Positions 43,259 through 44,682 of a stretch of DNA of 44,682 nucleotides are shown in pieces. Origin of the DNA: a filamentous cyanobacterium CCT1. GTDB taxonomy: Bacteria; Cyanobacteriota; Cyanobacteriia; Phormidesmidales; Phormidesmidaceae. Within the stretch, counting starts at the first letter, position 1; each line of letters starts with the position of its first letter. Where the stretch lies: the NCBI GenBank assembly GCA_003017855.1, contig PYER01000020.1, forward strand, positions 1 through 44,682. Reading direction: 5' to 3'. Position numbers and translations under genes: made by a program. Below the pieces are notes generated by a model that searched no databases, was not told where the DNA came from, and was given only the letters and a program-made list of their open reading frames with translations.

Positions 43259-43867
43259 ATGAGCGTTTCCCCCCGCCTCGATTCCCTTACGTCTCTGGCC
43301 GCCGTGCCAACCTCGGCTATGGCCTGCAAGCTGCTGTTTGACCGCGATCTGTACGCGCCCTGCCACGTTCGCGTACCCGATACCGACCATCGACTGTCGG
43401 CTATTTATGTGGACAATCAGTTCTACAGCTTTCTCAAAATTGTGCCGGAGGCCCGCAAGGCCATTGATATCGTGCTGCGGTTGGGCAAGCGGGACAGTAC
43501 CGCCGCGATTACGCTGACTCGCCGGGGCTATGCGGTGTGGGCCCATGAACCTGGGGCTCGCTATGCGCCCCCAGCCCGTCAGCCGAACTATGGTATTCGA
43601 CCCGTGTTTGGGCCTCAGACCTGCCTAATGGTCGCCGACGAGAGTGCCTACCAAACCTGCCGCCTACAGGTACCCGATGTTACCAAGCCGCTGATGGCGC
43701 TGACCTATAACAATCGCTACTACAGCTTTTTTAAGCAAGATACTGACGCAGCCAAAGTACTGGATATTGCCGCCAAGTTAGCCCGCCGGGGCGACGAAAC
43801 GCTGCTGGTGATTGAGTCGCCCACGCTGACCCTGGCGTTGCTAGAACCCAATGGCCGTATGGTCTAA
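43259..43867 (+). CDS. Unknown protein with internal tandem duplication
   Basis: I do not recognise this 202-residue protein. It consists of two copies of a unit of about 78 residues, at roughly 23-100 and 122-200. Both start with Cys-Leu/Lys-Leu, then share the pattern V-P-D followed by IYVDNQFYSF in the first and TYNNRYYSFF in the second. Next come DIVLRLGKR or DIAAKLARR, and a beta strand ending in EPGAR or EPNGR. There is no signal peptide or membrane segment. The ATG at 43259 (MSVSPRLDSL) was chosen over a TTG 17 codons upstream. It is divergent from chlD. Confidence 0.75.
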   Translation: MSVSPRLDSLTSLAAVPTSAMACKLLFDRDLYAPCHVRVPDTDHRLSAIYVDNQFYSFLKIVPEARKAIDIVLRLGKRDSTAAITLTRRGYAVWAHEPGARYAPPARQPNYGIRPVFGPQTCLMVADESAYQTCRLQVPDVTKPLMALTYNNRYYSFFKQDTDAAKVLDIAAKLARRGDETLLVIESPTLTLALLEPNGRMV

Positions 43868-43978
43868 GGGCGGGGCCGGAAGACTGTATACAAAAAAGTG
43901 TGCCGGGGGTGGCGTAATCCTCTAAGGTTGTAGTCTGGAAACTCTTTTGCGCTACCCCCTGGTACTGGAACGCCTGCC

Positions 43979-44377
43979 ATGACTGACTCTACCGGAACTA
44001 TCACCGTCTTTATTTGCGGCTCGGCCCTGCGCGGTCAGCCCGACAACCAAAATCTACAGGATGCTGAGTTTGTAGGAGCGACCGAAACGGCTCCGATCTA
44101 CCGTTTGCACGCGGTAAAAGATGGCTGGCACCCAGGTATTTACGAGGTTGAGGCGGACGGGATCGCGATTCCGGGAGAGCTGTACGCGATGACGGCCGAG
44201 CAGTACGACTATCTGAAGGATAACGAGCCGCCGCACATGTATCCCCACGAGGTAAAACTGGCGGACGGGGGCACGGCGATCGCCTTTCTCTACCCCAAAG
44301 AACTAATTGACGAGCACGGCTGGCCCGATATTTCGGCATATGGCGGCTGGGCCGCCTATAAAGCAGCGACAGCGTAG
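43979..44377 (+). CDS. Stand-alone allophanate-hydrolase C-terminal-like (GGCT-fold) protein
   Basis: The 132-residue protein opens TITVFICGSALRGQP, where FICGSALRG corresponds to the glycine loop of the gamma-glutamylcyclotransferase fold. TAPIYRLHAVKDGWHPGIYEV and the end DISAYGGWAAYKA closely recall the C-terminal domain of allophanate hydrolase (AtzF type), whose final motif is ISAFGGWRAYL-like. An amidase domain is absent, so it is not an allophanate hydrolase. Its role could be a small cyclotransferase or hydrolase; the substrate is unknown. The ATG start is clear. A perfect hairpin (AGCAGC with GCTGCT) straddles the stop codon. Confidence 0.82.
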   Translation: MTDSTGTITVFICGSALRGQPDNQNLQDAEFVGATETAPIYRLHAVKDGWHPGIYEVEADGIAIPGELYAMTAEQYDYLKDNEPPHMYPHEVKLADGGTAIAFLYPKELIDEHGWPDISAYGGWAAYKAATA

Positions 44378-44390
44378 GCTGCTGAGCTTC

Positions 44391-44424
44391 AACCTTTTAC
44401 CTGCCCGGTGGTTCAAGGTTTTCC
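44391..44424 (+). terminator. Candidate terminator after the GGCT-fold gene
   Basis: AACCTT (44391-44396) pairs with AAGGTT (44415-44420), and an inner ACC can pair with GGT; four T lie at the end of the stem and beyond. The T-run is short, so the call is weak. Confidence 0.35.
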
Positions 44425-44434
44425 CTACGCTTGG

Positions 44435-44495
44435 CTAGGGCGTGTCATCTATTCTGGCCAAAAGCCAGATCTACCGAGCTTTGCCACGCCCGACC
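44435..44495. repeat. Dispersed palindromic element, copy B
   Basis: The element starts CTAGGGCGTGTCATC and ends GCCACGCCCGACC, matching copy A at 11687-11746 at both ends but not in the middle. GGGCGTG (44438-44444) and CACGCCC (44485-44491) form a perfect terminal inverted repeat. Inside it TCTGGC-CAAAA-GCCAGA (44453-44469) is a perfect six-pair hairpin. A small non-autonomous mobile element or an insertion-sequence end would both fit. Confidence 0.55.
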
Positions 44496-44616
44496 CCAAG
44501 AACAAGCTAGGGGCTGTAAACCTTGATTTTGGACATTTAGCAGCTAATTGGGGCTTCCTGAAAAAGGCTAGGAGGCTTGTAGGTTGGAGTGTTCAGAGTG
44601 GATCTGAGGTGATAAA

Positions 44617-44656
44617 GTGCAAGAAAAATCGCCCAATAGGGCAAAAACCCTTGCAC
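44617..44656 (+). promoter_or_regulatory. Nested symmetrical hairpin before the right-edge ORF
   Basis: GTGCAAG (44617-44623) pairs with CTTGCAC (44650-44656), and inside it GCCC (44631-44634) pairs with GGGC (44639-44642) around AATA. The two seven-base gaps between the stems, AAAAATC and AAAAACC, are nearly identical. The outer arm ends ten bases before an ATG at 44667. Confidence 0.6.
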
Positions 44657-44666
44657 CTGATTGCCG

Positions 44667-44682
44667 ATGTACCGCCGTTCTA
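44667..44682 (+). CDS. Possible start of a transposase cut by the window edge
   Basis: Only five codons are visible (MYRRS). I recall transposases of the IS5/IS1182 type that begin MYRR, and inverted-repeat-rich sequence lies just upstream, but so few codons prove nothing. The rest of 44496-44666 shows no ORF of its own apart from the nested hairpin. Confidence 0.2.

Overview
The window is chromosomal DNA from a GC-rich filamentous-type cyanobacterium. The taxon (Leptolyngbya/Nodosilinea-like) is an inference from overall protein character and cannot be fixed here. The evidence for a cyanobacterium is dense HIP1 sites (GCGATCGC) in genes and gaps, ndhM, magnesium-chelatase subunit chlD, a Cph1-type phytochrome with its Rcp1 regulator, and a Ycf66-like protein. 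Apart from the two ends, it reads as ordinary chromosome with no prophage, CRISPR array or complete insertion sequence. No tRNA or rRNA was found.

Layout. (1) 1-4465: the 3' end of a polyprenyl-phosphate sugar transferase, a Ycf66-like membrane protein and ileS. (2) 4486-10263, minus strand: an overlapping cph1-rcp1-hybrid kinase light-signalling operon, then a 570-base AT-rich gap and a second, divergent Rcp1-like regulator. (3) 10501-13542: a TrkA-gated potassium channel, an 89-residue unknown gene with a strong terminator, gloB and ndhM. (4) 13559-19993: a candidate structured RNA, a zinc-ribbon/PP2C phosphatase with one membrane span, a CHAT-protease/FHA fusion, an unknown protein, and a TPR protein ending in a dispanin (CD225)-like membrane domain. 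(5) 19965-24663: a purine-type phosphoribosyltransferase, a GPH-family symporter, leuA and a Uma2-type nuclease. (6) 24834-28499: a 1221-residue membrane protein combining a Yip1-like region, an alpha/beta-hydrolase and a C-terminal domain with a possible catalytic cysteine. (7) 28530-33161: a YqgF-like gene, a 60-base tandem duplication, a 58-residue small ORF and smc. (8) 33339-37825: nfeD-like, two tandem flotillin-like genes and a PRC-barrel protein behind paired palindromes. (9) 37838-42928, minus strand: chlD, then a class III cyclase carrying three copies of an unrecognised repeat, then a pentapeptide-repeat protein. (10) 43259-44682: a protein with an internal duplication, a stand-alone relative of the allophanate-hydrolase C-terminal domain, and an end region rich in inverted repeats that may be the edge of an insertion sequence.

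The best candidate for an undescribed system is region 4. A phosphoprotein phosphatase sits directly upstream of a caspase-like CHAT protease fused to a phosphothreonine-reading FHA domain, followed by a TPR-dispanin membrane protein. Known family roles suggest a phosphorylation-gated proteolytic response linked to a membrane effector; this is inference from gene order and domains. Other good targets are the three-way-junction element at 13559-13670, the cyclase repeat, the large Yip1-hydrolase, and the dispersed palindromic element shared by 11687-11746 and 44435-44495.
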